Shown: in pieces, positions 41,983 to 50,532 of the stretch
How positions within the stretch are numbered: the stretch's first letter is position 1
Layout of the letters: the number at the start of each line of letters is the position of its first letter
DNA from: Pseudanabaena galeata CCNP1313
GTDB lineage: Bacteria > Cyanobacteriota > Cyanobacteriia > Pseudanabaenales > Pseudanabaenaceae
Length of the DNA: 64,000 bases
NCBI RefSeq assembly: GCF_029910235.1
Contig: NZ_CP112874.1
Location: 3,729,001 to 3,793,000, forward strand
Direction of reading: 5' to 3'
Program-made: the position numbers and the translations under genes
Notes under the pieces: generated by a model
The model's database searches: none
What the model was told of the DNA's origin: nothing
Seen by the model: the letters and a program-made list of their open reading frames with translations, nothing else

Positions 41983-42093
41983 ACGTGAGTTCGACGAAAG
42001 CGAAAAATGGTAAGAATCGCTAAGCGATTCTTACCATTTTTCGCCATTTGCGTTGTGTTCAGCACGCCGCAAATGGCTATATTGAACTCACGT
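41983..42093. mobile_element. Family B element, copy 3 (111 bp)
   Basis: The ends ACGTGAGTTCGA and TTGAACTCACGT flank the shared double-hairpin interior. An exact 7-bp TATATTA duplication lies at 41976-41982 and 42094-42100. Part of the second hairpin has diverged on one side only (GCGTTGTGTTCAGCACGCCG). From 42100 to 42299 nothing further is recognised. Confidence 0.85.
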
Positions 42094-42299
42094 TATATTA
42101 ATTTGATTCGGCAAAAATACGCTTGCTTTTCTAGAGAGATCTAGCTCAAACTCAAAATGGCTTTAAAAAGCTGCCTTTATTCTCAGGATCGAAACTAAAT
42201 CTAGTTTTACCGCGTCTTGCTCAAGACCAGCATCGCCAAAACTAGACTTACAATGAGAATTGCGATCAGTATTTTTACTTAGTTTAATTATCGATACTT

Positions 42300-43640
42300 A
42301 TGCGACTCATGAAACTCCTAACAAGATTTAAGCCTCAAAATTGGCAAGAAAATAATTTTAGGCATAATCTTAAACATAGCTTTAGGCAAATGTGGCGATC
42401 GCGCAAACGTTTTTTGTCATTTCTTTTTGTCGTAACTTTTGCAACTACGTTATTTCTGCACAGTTTCTTGCCTAGCTTTTGGGGCAGTTATCCTGCGATC
42501 GCTCAAGTAAGTACGCTTAATCAGGCTTCAAATAGACCTGTGGCTGCCCCAGCAGCACCTGTCAGACGGCAAGAGGAAATTCGGGGCGTGTGGTTGACTA
42601 GCAATGACTTCTCTATGTTTAGCAATCGTCAAAGATTAGGTGAGGGACTACAACAACTTAAGAAACTTAATTTCAATACAATTTACCCCGTAGTTTGGAA
42701 CTCAGGCTATGTCATGTTTCCTAGCGAAGTCGCCCAACGTGAAGGGATTCAACCATTTATCTATAGAGGCTCTGAGGGACAAGACATCGTTGCTGACATC
42801 ATCGACCAAGGACATCGGCACAATATGTTAGTGATGCCTTGGTTTGAGTTTGGGTTTATGGCTCCGCAAATGTCTGAGCTAGCAGCCAAGCACCCCAATT
42901 GGCTCACCCAACAACGCAATGGTAAGAAAACATCAATTACAGCCGCAGGGGAAGTTGCATGGCTTAATCCTTTTCATCCTGAAGTGCAGCAGTTTTTGAC
43001 TGACCTTATATTAGAAGCTGTCTCTAAGTATGACTTAGACGGCGTTCAGTTTGACGATCACACCAGTCTTCCCAAAACCTTTGGCTACGATCGCTATACT
43101 CTCAATCTTTATCGTCAAGAAACTAAAAAAGAGGCTCCCGCCGATGTCAACAATCCTGATTGGGTACGCTGGCGAGCTAACAAGATTACGGCTTTTATGG
43201 CTGGACTAAGTAAAGCCGTGAAGCAAAGAAAGCCCAATGTAATTTTTTCAGTATCTCCCAATTATCATGACTTTGCCTATAGGCAACAGTTACAAGACTG
43301 GCTAAGCTGGGTGCGTCAAGGCTTTGTTGATGAATTGTTAGTGCAGGTATACCGCGAAGATCTAGATTCTTTTCTGTCTCAAATTAGTCGTCCTGAAATT
43401 GTGGAAGTACAAGGTAAAATTTCCACAGCGATCGCCATTCTATCGGGACTCCGCAATAGTAATGTGCCGATGTCTAGGGTCTATTCTCAAGCTGTAAATG
43501 CTAGAAATCGTGGTTTAGGGGTTTCTTTCTTTTATTACAGGAGTTTATGGGGCTATGGACCAGAACCTGTTGCCGATCGCCAAAGGGATTTTCAATATCT
43601 ATTCCGCAGTCCTGCGCCAAGGGTTGCCCATAGAAATTGA
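42300..43640 (+). CDS. Family 10-like glycosyl hydrolase (GHL10), membrane-anchored or exported
   Basis: The 446-residue protein has a basic cytosolic start of about 40 residues and a hydrophobic helix (FLFVVTFATTLFLHSFL). A Pro/Ala linker precedes a TIM-barrel domain with EIRGVWLTSNDF, FNTIYPVVWNSGYVMFPS and YDLDGVQFDDH. The acidic residues in the last block are where GHL10 enzymes place their catalytic pair. This family (YngK/DUF187-like) acts on envelope polysaccharides or peptidoglycan. The extended N-terminus before the hydrophobic helix is unusual. Confidence 0.85.
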   Translation: MRLMKLLTRFKPQNWQENNFRHNLKHSFRQMWRSRKRFLSFLFVVTFATTLFLHSFLPSFWGSYPAIAQVSTLNQASNRPVAAPAAPVRRQEEIRGVWLTSNDFSMFSNRQRLGEGLQQLKKLNFNTIYPVVWNSGYVMFPSEVAQREGIQPFIYRGSEGQDIVADIIDQGHRHNMLVMPWFEFGFMAPQMSELAAKHPNWLTQQRNGKKTSITAAGEVAWLNPFHPEVQQFLTDLILEAVSKYDLDGVQFDDHTSLPKTFGYDRYTLNLYRQETKKEAPADVNNPDWVRWRANKITAFMAGLSKAVKQRKPNVIFSVSPNYHDFAYRQQLQDWLSWVRQGFVDELLVQVYREDLDSFLSQISRPEIVEVQGKISTAIAILSGLRNSNVPMSRVYSQAVNARNRGLGVSFFYYRSLWGYGPEPVADRQRDFQYLFRSPAPRVAHRN

Positions 43641-43655
43641 TAATTTACCAGCGAT

Positions 43656-43758
43656 CGCTATTAAGCTTGCCAAATACTGAGAATTGCGGCAGCGATTTTC
43701 TTGAAGAGAATGAGCGATCGCGTAAATCCTGATTAGAAAAATCTAGCGGCTGGGTCAT
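43656..43758 (-). pseudogene. Truncated 5' end of a pentapeptide-repeat gene, copy 1
   Basis: The minus-strand ATG at 43758 reads MTQPLDFSNQDLRDRSF and then unrelated sequence. The first 17 codons match the fragment at 44578. The preserved part together with about 80 bases of upstream DNA forms a 129-bp direct repeat (43712-43840). Confidence 0.55.
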
Positions 43759-43840
43759 AAGTTAAAGATATTTGCCCAAAATCAAAGCATCAGCAAACAT
43801 CTAAAATATTAATGGTAAATCTCAAAAGCAGCAAAGTTAT
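43712..43840. repeat. 129-bp direct repeat, copy 1
   Basis: It matches 44532-44660 at more than 90 percent by eye and in the same orientation. The two copies bracket the Uma2 gene. Each contains the upstream region and first codons of a pentapeptide-repeat gene. Confidence 0.8.
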
Positions 43841-43855
43841 ATTTAAAGTTACGAT

Positions 43856-44419
43856 TTAAATGCTTGCCATTACTTGATTCATCGATAGCGAAATACTGGG
43901 GAAAATGTCAGAGGCAATGCGATCGGCTTCTCTATACACTTTCTCAATATAACTTCCATTTACCAAAGTTAAAACCGAAAACGTTCCCACCAAAAAATCA
44001 ACAATCCAATATTCAGGAATCCCAAATTGTGCATATTCCTTCCGCTTCTCGACGGTATCTACTGAGCGACAAGTTGGGCTGACAATCTCAATTACCAACA
44101 AACATGGCTCATGCAAAATATCTGGCTGGTTTCCTAAGCTTTTCTTCTGAGCAAGCGTCATCACTAAAACATCAGGACGACGTGTTCTTTTACCATTGAA
44201 TATTTCAGTGCTATTGACACGCACACAGTATGGATGATTGGAGTGACTTATTTCTGATTGCAAAAAGAAAGCAAAAAACATCATCAAATCATTATGAAAT
44301 ACCGTTGCTGGAGTCATTTCAACCAATTCTCCATCGTTAAATTCATAACGGCGATCGCTGCCATCTTCATAGGTTAGATATTCCTCAAATGTCATTTTTT
44401 TCGCAGAGGTGACGGTCAT
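43856..44419 (-). CDS. Uma2 family (PD-(D/E)XK fold) protein
   Basis: The 187-residue protein starts with the typical MTFEEYLTYEDGSDRRYE. It has GELVEMTPAT, then RRPDVLVM and CLLVIEIVSPTCRS, where Asp and Glu of the nuclease-like fold lie. The family is hugely expanded in cyanobacteria, has a restriction-endonuclease-like fold and no settled function. It sits between two direct repeats. Confidence 0.88.
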   Translation of the reverse strand: MTVTSAKKMTFEEYLTYEDGSDRRYEFNDGELVEMTPATVFHNDLMMFFAFFLQSEISHSNHPYCVRVNSTEIFNGKRTRRPDVLVMTLAQKKSLGNQPDILHEPCLLVIEIVSPTCRSVDTVEKRKEYAQFGIPEYWIVDFLVGTFSVLTLVNGSYIEKVYREADRIASDIFPSISLSMNQVMASI

Positions 44420-44475
44420 AGCTTTCCATCCTTGCTTTTGGTTTGTGAGTATTAAAGCGATCGCCTTCCTAGACT

Positions 44476-44578
44476 CTAAATTATATCTGATTTCTGAAAA
44501 TTCGCACCAACAAGATCTCGTCCCTTAAACGAGCGATTTCGCAAATCTTGCTTAGAAAAATCTAGCGGCTGGGTCATA
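44476..44578 (-). pseudogene. Truncated 5' end of a pentapeptide-repeat gene, copy 2
   Basis: ATG at 44578 reads MTQPLDFSKQDLRNRSFKG. After a one-base shift near 44520 the frame continues RDLVGANFQKSDII to a stop at 44476. Pentapeptide-like (F/L)xxA(N/D) spacing is visible. The rest of the gene is missing. Confidence 0.55.
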
Positions 44579-44660
44579 AGTTAAAGATATTTGCCCAAAA
44601 TCAAAGCATCGACAAACATCTAAAATATTAATGGTAAATCTCAAAATCAGCAAAGTTATT
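44532..44660. repeat. 129-bp direct repeat, copy 2
   Basis: Second copy of the repeat at 43712-43840; distance between copies is 820 bases. Downstream, about 44755-44840, is a C/T-rich stretch with CCCCCTTGGG-type short palindromes and no gene. Confidence 0.8.
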
Positions 44661-44848
44661 ACATTTTTGCTAGATTTCTCTGAAGATGACTTTAGACGAT
44701 GATTAATATGTTGAGAAGACTAAAATATAGGCATTAACATACTTGACGCACCAAATCTCTAAAATCCCCTCTAACTCCCCCTTGGGAATCGGGAGAAGTC
44801 TAAGTTCTCCCTTCCCAATGGGAGACTGAGGGGGATATCTTGGGATAA

Positions 44849-44901
44849 TTCCCAAAGAAAAGAGTGGCGGCGCTTTGCGCCGCCACTCTTTTCTTTGGGA
44901 A
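44849..44901 (-). terminator. Family C-type hairpin ending at a gene stop
   Basis: TTCCCAAAGAAAAGAGTGGC and complement with GGCGC-TTT-GCGCC tip. Its right arm abuts the stop of the minus-strand gene at 44902, so it serves as that gene's terminator. Confidence 0.65.
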
Positions 44902-45507
44902 CTATTTCAAATTTTGGGAAATAGAAGCTAGAGTCGTAGAAAGCGTTGTGAATGCTTGGTTTGTTGATAAGGCATTGAGGGATGCTAAAGCATTTTCTGC
45001 GGCAACAGGATCTGACCCATTGGCAATATTGGCTAGTTCATTCACAATCTGGTTAAAAGATTCAATTGCAAGAAATAGCTTCTGAAGATCAACAGTTTGA
45101 GCTTGTCCCGATTCTCCATTAAAATTAGCAGGAATCAGTCCAGTAAGAGCCTCAATTAACGCTAATGCAGGTGAACCTGTTCCCACATTAATTCCTAAAC
45201 TTGCAAAACTAGCACTTAAAGCGTTTTGTGCGACCTGCACATCAGTACTACTGCCATTACCATTGTTCAATAGCAAAACAATGTTGCTAATATCTGCATC
45301 AGTGTTCGCAGAATTTAATAATATAGCGATCGCATTGCTGATATCGAGGCTTAACAAATTGCTTTGGGCTTTAGGCGGGATATTTAGCAAAATAGGACTA
45401 CTGGAGGCTTGGCTTCCTGCTTGGATTGCGAATGACCCTGCAAAAACAGGTAATGTCCCTGTAAAACAGAAGCTAGAAGCGAGAATTGACAAAATTATTT
45501 TTTTCAT
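44902..45507 (-). CDS. Exported Ala/Ser/Asn-rich protein, unknown
   Basis: The 201-residue protein has a clear signal peptide (cleavage near VFA-GS at residue 23). The mature chain is rich in Ala, Leu, Ser and Asn with regular LNN/ALxSLN helices, suggesting a helical periplasmic or secreted protein. There are no cysteines in the mature part and no recognised domain. It has its own terminator and no obvious partner. Confidence 0.65.
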   Translation of the reverse strand: MKKIILSILASSFCFTGTLPVFAGSFAIQAGSQASSSPILLNIPPKAQSNLLSLDISNAIAILLNSANTDADISNIVLLLNNGNGSSTDVQVAQNALSASFASLGINVGTGSPALALIEALTGLIPANFNGESGQAQTVDLQKLFLAIESFNQIVNELANIANGSDPVAAENALASLNALSTNQAFTTLSTTLASISQNLK

Positions 45508-45553
45508 AGAAGTTTGGCAGCTAGGTGGTTTTGGAGCGATCGCAACTTAATAC

Positions 45554-45588
45554 CAAAGCTAAAAATGGCTACGCCATTTTTAGCTTTG
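45554..45588. terminator. Hairpin upstream of the 44.9-45.5 kb gene
   Basis: CAAAGCTAAAAATGGC-TAC-GCCATTTTTAGCTTTG lies between two minus-strand genes and may terminate the upstream one (45692-46882). Confidence 0.5.
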
Positions 45589-45691
45589 AAAACTCTTAAG
45601 GGGTTTGGTTTTTAATTCATAAAAGTGTTGTTCTACTTGTGTGAATTGGTATTATCCGATGAGTTAACCTTTCCCAAAGGTTAACTCAAAC

Positions 45692-46882
45692 TTACCTACG
45701 TCCAGAGTAGTTAAATCCGTAGCTGATACCAAAGATAACCTGAGTTCCAGCATTACTATTGTTAGTGACATCAGAATAGGTCAGGGTAAGGTTTAAAGGG
45801 AAAGTGACATCTGGTAAAAAGCCTAAACCAAAGTTCAGCCCTTGCCCAGACCATGCGGTACTTACACCCCACTGAGGATCAAACTGATAGCCAACATTAG
45901 CAAAAACGCCGACCCCATCATTGCTAGTGGACTTGCGATAAATACCTCCACCCACACCAATAGTAGCGACTAAAGGCTTAGGACTTTCAGCATTTGTGGG
46001 ATCGGTTAATTGGGAAATAGTAGCGGCTCCATATACCGATGAAGGCGTGCCACCTGAATTTGTCCCATAGTTGGCGAAGTTTGTCCAACCAACGGCAACG
46101 GCTGCTTGAGTGGTGGAATCTTGAAAGATAGAACGATGCACTTTAAGATCAAAGGAGCCGTTAGACCCAAAGTTCCGAATGCTATTAATATTGAAAACAC
46201 CCTCTACCGCAAGATACTGATTAGCATCTCCCAATCCAGTGCCGACAGAGACGCTGCCATCAACTGTGTCTCTTAGTCTGCCAGCCGTTGCACCTAAAAC
46301 ACTGATAAAAGCATCACCTGTCTGAAGCCCAAAGGCAACGGGAGTACCAGCATTCAACGAAGGAGTGTAGATTTGTCTGAATACGTTCGGAGATGGAGGT
46401 TGAATTGGACGAATGAGTAGTTGTTGCCGAATAATGTCTGGAGAGTTAGATGTTGCATTTCCTGTTTGGGCAATATCTGTACTGGCTCGGGCAATTTCTA
46501 CAAGATTAACATCAGGATTAGTGGCGATTGAGATAGAAGAACTGCGATTAAATGATGGTGGGATAGCCACAACATCGATCCGAGGTTTTAGATCCTTAGC
46601 AGTATCAGGTAACTTGTTTTGGAGAACTGGCGCTTTTGTTACTCCCTTTTTAGGGGTTTGCTTGGCTGTTTTAGCGTTTCTTGTAACGTTCTTAGAAGTC
46701 TTCTTAGGCGTTGTAGCGTTGGTTACTTTGCCTTTAACAACTTGAGAATTGGTTACTTTAACGTTCTTAGCAACTTTCGCCTGTGCAGAGAGTGCATTGA
46801 TTGGTACAAGCGCCATAAATCCCCAGACTGCACCTGCGGACACCAGCATTAATTTATTGATCATAGAGCTTCCCTTTTGCAT
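45692..46882 (-). CDS. Exported protein with Lys/Thr-rich region and possible beta-barrel
   Basis: The 396-residue protein starts with a signal-like segment (MINKLMLVSAGAVWGFMAL from residue 7; cleavage near AQA-KV). Residues about 38-95 are Lys/Thr/Val/Asn-rich. The C-terminal 220 residues alternate polar and hydrophobic residues with many Gly/Tyr/Phe (for example GVGVFANVGYQFDPQWGVS and IFGISYGFNY), as in small outer-membrane barrels. It ends in SGRR rather than an aromatic residue, which is atypical. It may be an outer-membrane protein; no family is recognised. Confidence 0.65.
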   Translation of the reverse strand: MQKGSSMINKLMLVSAGAVWGFMALVPINALSAQAKVAKNVKVTNSQVVKGKVTNATTPKKTSKNVTRNAKTAKQTPKKGVTKAPVLQNKLPDTAKDLKPRIDVVAIPPSFNRSSSISIATNPDVNLVEIARASTDIAQTGNATSNSPDIIRQQLLIRPIQPPSPNVFRQIYTPSLNAGTPVAFGLQTGDAFISVLGATAGRLRDTVDGSVSVGTGLGDANQYLAVEGVFNINSIRNFGSNGSFDLKVHRSIFQDSTTQAAVAVGWTNFANYGTNSGGTPSSVYGAATISQLTDPTNAESPKPLVATIGVGGGIYRKSTSNDGVGVFANVGYQFDPQWGVSTAWSGQGLNFGLGFLPDVTFPLNLTLTYSDVTNNSNAGTQVIFGISYGFNYSGRR

Positions 46883-47108
46883 TTTGTATATTCCTCACCC
46901 ACAAGCTAACTTCGCTGTATTAGCAGAAATCGTGCAATCCTATGCTTATTAGGCTTATATAGTCGGAACAGCAGAGAAGCGATCGCTTCTCTTTCAAACA
47001 ACACAAAAATGCAATACTCTTTTAAGATCTTCGCACGATTTCTCTGATGCTGAAGGCTTTAGATTGTACATTATTATGCCATGAATAATCAGGTTTCGTC
47101 CGAATTTT

Positions 47109-47239
47109 CAGCAATTCTCATTATCAAAAGCGTTTTTTTACAAGCCCGCCTTTGGCGGGCTTGTAAAAAAACGCTTTTGATGTTTCCAGTGTCTTCGGCG
47201 CTGGAAACATCAAAAGCAGTTTCATAATGAGAATTGCTG
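47109..47239 (+). mobile_element. Family A MITE-like element, copy 3 (131 bp)
   Basis: Perfect ends CAGCAATTCTCA and TGAGAATTGCTG bound 131 bp. A 9-bp duplication CCGAATTTT lies at 47100-47108 and 47240-47248. Two internal hairpins have the same layout as the other copies. It sits in the leader of tilS, 25 bases upstream of its start. Confidence 0.87.
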
Positions 47240-47263
47240 CCGAATTTTACTAAGCAATAACCC

Positions 47264-48280
47264 TTGAAATCTAATAATCGGTTTACAAAACTATTACGGG
47301 CGAACTTAAACGCTGTTTTAAAATCGCAGCCTGAGATATTACCCAAAAATGCAAGTCTTTTGGTGGCGGTTTCTGGTGGACAGGATTCGCTATGTTTAGC
47401 CAAGCTTTTACAGTTGCAACAGCCGAAGTTTAACTGGAATTTAACGATCGCCCATTGCGATCATCAGTGGCGTAGTGACTCAGTTGCAAATGCTGAGCAT
47501 GTTGAGCGTATTGCAAAAGAATGGGGAATTGACTTTTGCCTAAGAACAGCCGCAAGCTTGCTCACCAGTGAAGCCGATGCTCGAAAATGGCGCTATGCCA
47601 TGCTGGTGGAGATGGCGAATATTCGCAAATGTACTCATGTAATTACAGGACATACTCGTAGCGATCGCGTTGAGACATTGCTGTATAACTTGATGCGTGG
47701 GAGTGGAGCCGATGGCTTAGCTTCCTTGACTTGGATGCGATCGCTTACTGATGAAATTAAGTTGGTGCGCCCTTTGCTCAATGTCAGTCGTCATGAAACC
47801 TTAGGATTTTGCCAAGAGCAGCAAATTCCGATTTGGGAAGATAGTACCAATCAAAATTTGGACTATCGCCGTAATCGTTTACGTTTAGAAACAATTCCCT
47901 ATTTGCAAAAGCATTTTAATCCGCAGTTAGAAATGGCGATCGCGCAGACTTCAGAGCTTTTGCATGGTGATGTCATCTATTTGGAGGAGCAAGCGAGGAG
48001 TTTTTTTGTAGATAACATGACGGTGATTTGGGATGATCATGCGCCTCGTTTGCATCGTCAACGCTTACAAGAACAGCCTTTAGCTTTGCAAAGAAGGATT
48101 GTGAGACAGTTTTTGTCAAGGTATTTGGTGCATCAGGTGAATTTTGAGGATATTGAGCGTTTTTTAGATTTGTTGACGGCTCAAAATCGATCGCAGAGCG
48201 CACCGTTTAAAGGCAATATTTCCGCTTTTGTGGAACATCCTTGGATTGTTCTGCATAAAAAGTCGGAATCACGGATTTGA
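47264..48280 (+). CDS. tilS: tRNA(Ile)-lysidine synthetase
   Basis: The 338-residue enzyme modifies C34 of tRNA-Ile(CAU) with lysine. The PP-loop is SGGQDSLCL (residues 35-43), followed by HCDHQWR and GHTRSDRVET. The C-terminal part is short, as in cyanobacterial TilS, without the extended substrate domain of E. coli. The initiation region lies just after a family A element, so the insertion may have replaced the original leader or promoter. Confidence 0.94.
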   Translation: MKSNNRFTKLLRANLNAVLKSQPEILPKNASLLVAVSGGQDSLCLAKLLQLQQPKFNWNLTIAHCDHQWRSDSVANAEHVERIAKEWGIDFCLRTAASLLTSEADARKWRYAMLVEMANIRKCTHVITGHTRSDRVETLLYNLMRGSGADGLASLTWMRSLTDEIKLVRPLLNVSRHETLGFCQEQQIPIWEDSTNQNLDYRRNRLRLETIPYLQKHFNPQLEMAIAQTSELLHGDVIYLEEQARSFFVDNMTVIWDDHAPRLHRQRLQEQPLALQRRIVRQFLSRYLVHQVNFEDIERFLDLLTAQNRSQSAPFKGNISAFVEHPWIVLHKKSESRI

Positions 48281-48291
48281 CGGATGACGCA

Positions 48292-48366
48292 GATTCCACA
48301 GATTTTTTGGAGTTTAGAGTTTAGTGCTTTGCGCTGAACTCTAAACTCTAAAAATCTGTGGAATCC
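48292..48366. terminator. Long hairpin between tilS and the CPBP gene
   Basis: GATTCCACAGATTTTT and AAAAATCTGTGGAATC form outer arms, with AGTTTAGAGTT/AACTCTAAACT inside and a GCTTTGCGC tip. It separates convergent genes and can stop both. Confidence 0.65.
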
Positions 48367-48390
48367 GTTAATCAGTTTAATCTGTGATCA

Positions 48391-49992
48391 TTATTTCCCG
48401 CCGAGGGCAATCAAAGCAAAGAAACTACCGCTATTCCAGAGGCAATGCATTAGCATCGAAGAGAGTAAATTCTTTGATCGCCAATAGACAAAGCCCATCA
48501 CCATTCCTAAAATGCTAAGGGGAATGATATCTGCGACATTTAAATGGGCGAGAGCAAAGAAAAATCCACTAAGAGCGATCGCTCCCCAAACTGGTAAAAA
48601 CTTGGTCAATGAAGGTAATAGAAATCCACGAAATAGGTATTCCTCAAAGAAGGGTGCAGCGATCGCGAGGGTTGTCCAGAGTAGAAACTTGGGCAGATCA
48701 TTTTGGCTCTCGGTCAAGATTGGTAATAAAGGATTGCCGCCGCCTTGTCCTTGTAGGAATTTTTGGCTAATTACAGAAATGATCAGCACTAAGGGAACTG
48801 CGGCAAAATATCCACCAATTCCCCATGCTACCCATTGCGGTGGTGTAATCTTGATGCGAAACCAGCCTTCGGGTAAAGGACGGTAGGCGGCAAGGCTAGC
48901 CTGTAAAATTGGCAGCATCGGAATAACGGAGAGCGTATAGGGAATTAAGACCAGTAATGCTTGAATGGTGAAATCTTCACTGGCTCTTGATTGAAGACCG
49001 AGGAACTCGAAAATCAAGGGCAACACTAACTGAGTCATCAAGCAAAATGCAGTAAACCATAGCACCATTACTTCCCAAGTTGTGTCAATTCCCCAAGGCA
49101 CTTGCCAATTTATTTGATTGGAATTTTGATCTAGGTCACTTTTGCGATGGAATGGAGAAGACTTACGGAAGAAAATCCATTGCACTAGTAAGCCTAACCA
49201 CACTAAGATCCCCACACTGCCACCGATGAGGGGAATAGAGTTAACGATTAATAATCGATTAACTGCTAAGTTGACTTCTATTTGGGCTTGCTGTTCGAGT
49301 TCAGGTAATTTCTCATCTCTTTGTTGAGCTTGATAGAGTTTAGTCAATGCAACCTTGCGATACCAGCCATCAAGGGTGCGTCGAATCTGAGTTTCAGCAT
49401 TAGGAAATAACATCGTTGGTTCTGACCATAGCCCTTTGAGAATCTGGGCAGTTAATCCATAGCTACTCATGGATTCTCCCTCTAATGCTGCCACATCTTC
49501 CCATGTGGCGATCGCCCCTTGAATATCCCCAGTCTGAATTTGCAGAATCCCTGTGCGAATACTGATTTCACTGACGCTAGCTAGTTTCTTTTGCTGTTGT
49601 TTCGAGATAGCCGTTGGATCATAGCCGCCTGAATCTGGAGCTAGCGATAGGCGATCGAGGCGAGTTAGTGTGGATTTACTGGCTTTAAGAACTTCTTGAT
49701 AACTGCTGAGCGACTGCTTATAAATGTCTTGAGGTTTACTTTCACCGATCAAGACTTGGAAGATATTATCTTTTTGGGAATGATCTTGAGCATTCTCTGT
49801 GTTTTGATCTTGAATTTGTGTGGCTTGCAAAATCAAATCAGTTTGGAGCAAATCTAATTTTGTCTGCTCCTGCGGATTATTCCAGCTTGCCTGTAAAGTG
49901 AAAACAATAAATAAAACAGACAATAAGCTGAGAATACTTAATAGTAATGACTTAGCATTCAAAGATTTTTCATGCAGAGGCTTAGAATCCAT
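48391..49992 (-). CDS. CPBP-family intramembrane glutamic protease
   Basis: The 533-residue protein has an N-terminal transmembrane helix and a lumenal or cytosolic region of about 220 residues. At least seven more helices follow. CPBP motifs are intact: EEYLFRG (EExxxR), FFALAHLN (FxxxH) and HCLWNSG (HxxxN/D), all near the C-terminus. This is the Abi/Rce1-type protease fold; long N-terminal extensions are common in cyanobacterial and plastid members. Substrates unknown. Confidence 0.9.
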   Translation of the reverse strand: MDSKPLHEKSLNAKSLLLSILSLLSVLFIVFTLQASWNNPQEQTKLDLLQTDLILQATQIQDQNTENAQDHSQKDNIFQVLIGESKPQDIYKQSLSSYQEVLKASKSTLTRLDRLSLAPDSGGYDPTAISKQQQKKLASVSEISIRTGILQIQTGDIQGAIATWEDVAALEGESMSSYGLTAQILKGLWSEPTMLFPNAETQIRRTLDGWYRKVALTKLYQAQQRDEKLPELEQQAQIEVNLAVNRLLIVNSIPLIGGSVGILVWLGLLVQWIFFRKSSPFHRKSDLDQNSNQINWQVPWGIDTTWEVMVLWFTAFCLMTQLVLPLIFEFLGLQSRASEDFTIQALLVLIPYTLSVIPMLPILQASLAAYRPLPEGWFRIKITPPQWVAWGIGGYFAAVPLVLIISVISQKFLQGQGGGNPLLPILTESQNDLPKFLLWTTLAIAAPFFEEYLFRGFLLPSLTKFLPVWGAIALSGFFFALAHLNVADIIPLSILGMVMGFVYWRSKNLLSSMLMHCLWNSGSFFALIALGGK

Positions 49993-50038
49993 TCTTGTAG
50001 TTCAGGCGATAGGGCATTGCAAAGCAGCGATTATCCTA

Positions 50039-50359
50039 TCATTTTGACCCTGTAAATCGCAAACCGACGATACCTAGCACAATGAGGCTGATGCAGATAA
50101 ATTTTGATAAATCGCGGGATTCACCGAGAAATATAGAACCAAAGATCGCTGTTCCCACTACGCCGATCCCTGTCCAAACCGTATAACCTGTAGCAATTGG
50201 CAGTGTTTTTACGGCTTGAGCTAACAGGATAAAGCTAGCGGTGATCGATGAAAGGGTGAGGATGGTCGGCAATGGTTTTGTAAGACCTTCGGTGTATTTT
50301 AAGCTACTTGCCCAGACAACTTCCAATAGTCCTGCAATTATTAAATTAATCCAATCCAT
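50039..50359 (-). CDS. Small multidrug resistance (SMR) transporter, Gdx/SugE type
   Basis: The 106-residue protein has four transmembrane helices with the essential Glu13 in AGLLEVVWASSLKYTEG. The block IATGYTVWTGIGVVGTAIFG is the SMR signature. The W-A-S-LKYTEG pattern is closer to the guanidinium exporter (SugE/Gdx) subgroup than to EmrE. I see no guanidine riboswitch upstream; a family C element lies there instead. Confidence 0.9.
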   Translation of the reverse strand: MDWINLIIAGLLEVVWASSLKYTEGLTKPLPTILTLSSITASFILLAQAVKTLPIATGYTVWTGIGVVGTAIFGSIFLGESRDLSKFICISLIVLGIVGLRFTGSK

Positions 50360-50391
50360 GGTGTATTCCTTAATTGATTTGTATAGCTGTC

Positions 50392-50487
50392 GCCTTTCTT
50401 GAAACCCAAATAGTGTGAGGCGGCGCTTCGCGCCGCCTCACACTATTTGGGTTTTGATTTGTCCTGATACAGGTGGCGATAGCTGTA
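50392..50487. mobile_element. Family C element, complete copy (96 bp)
   Basis: TATAGCTGTCGCC and GGCGATAGCTGTA are the ends; the hairpin has AAACCCAAATAGTGTGAGGC arms and a GGCGC-TTC-GCGCC tip. It separates the SMR gene from the IS110 element, whose transposase stops 45 bases further on. Confidence 0.75.
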
Positions 50488-50532
50488 AATAAAAAACAAA
50501 AACTTGTAGATACTGTCTTGAGTACCAAAAAG

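Noticed and set aside
42300-43640. Reading the GHL10 protein as a true GH10 xylanase
   Set aside because: The motifs are of the YngK/DUF187 type and the protein lacks GH10 xylanase signatures.
50360-50530. Guanidine riboswitch upstream of the SMR (Gdx-type) gene
   Set aside because: The region is occupied by a family C element; no guanidine-I or -II/III motif was seen.
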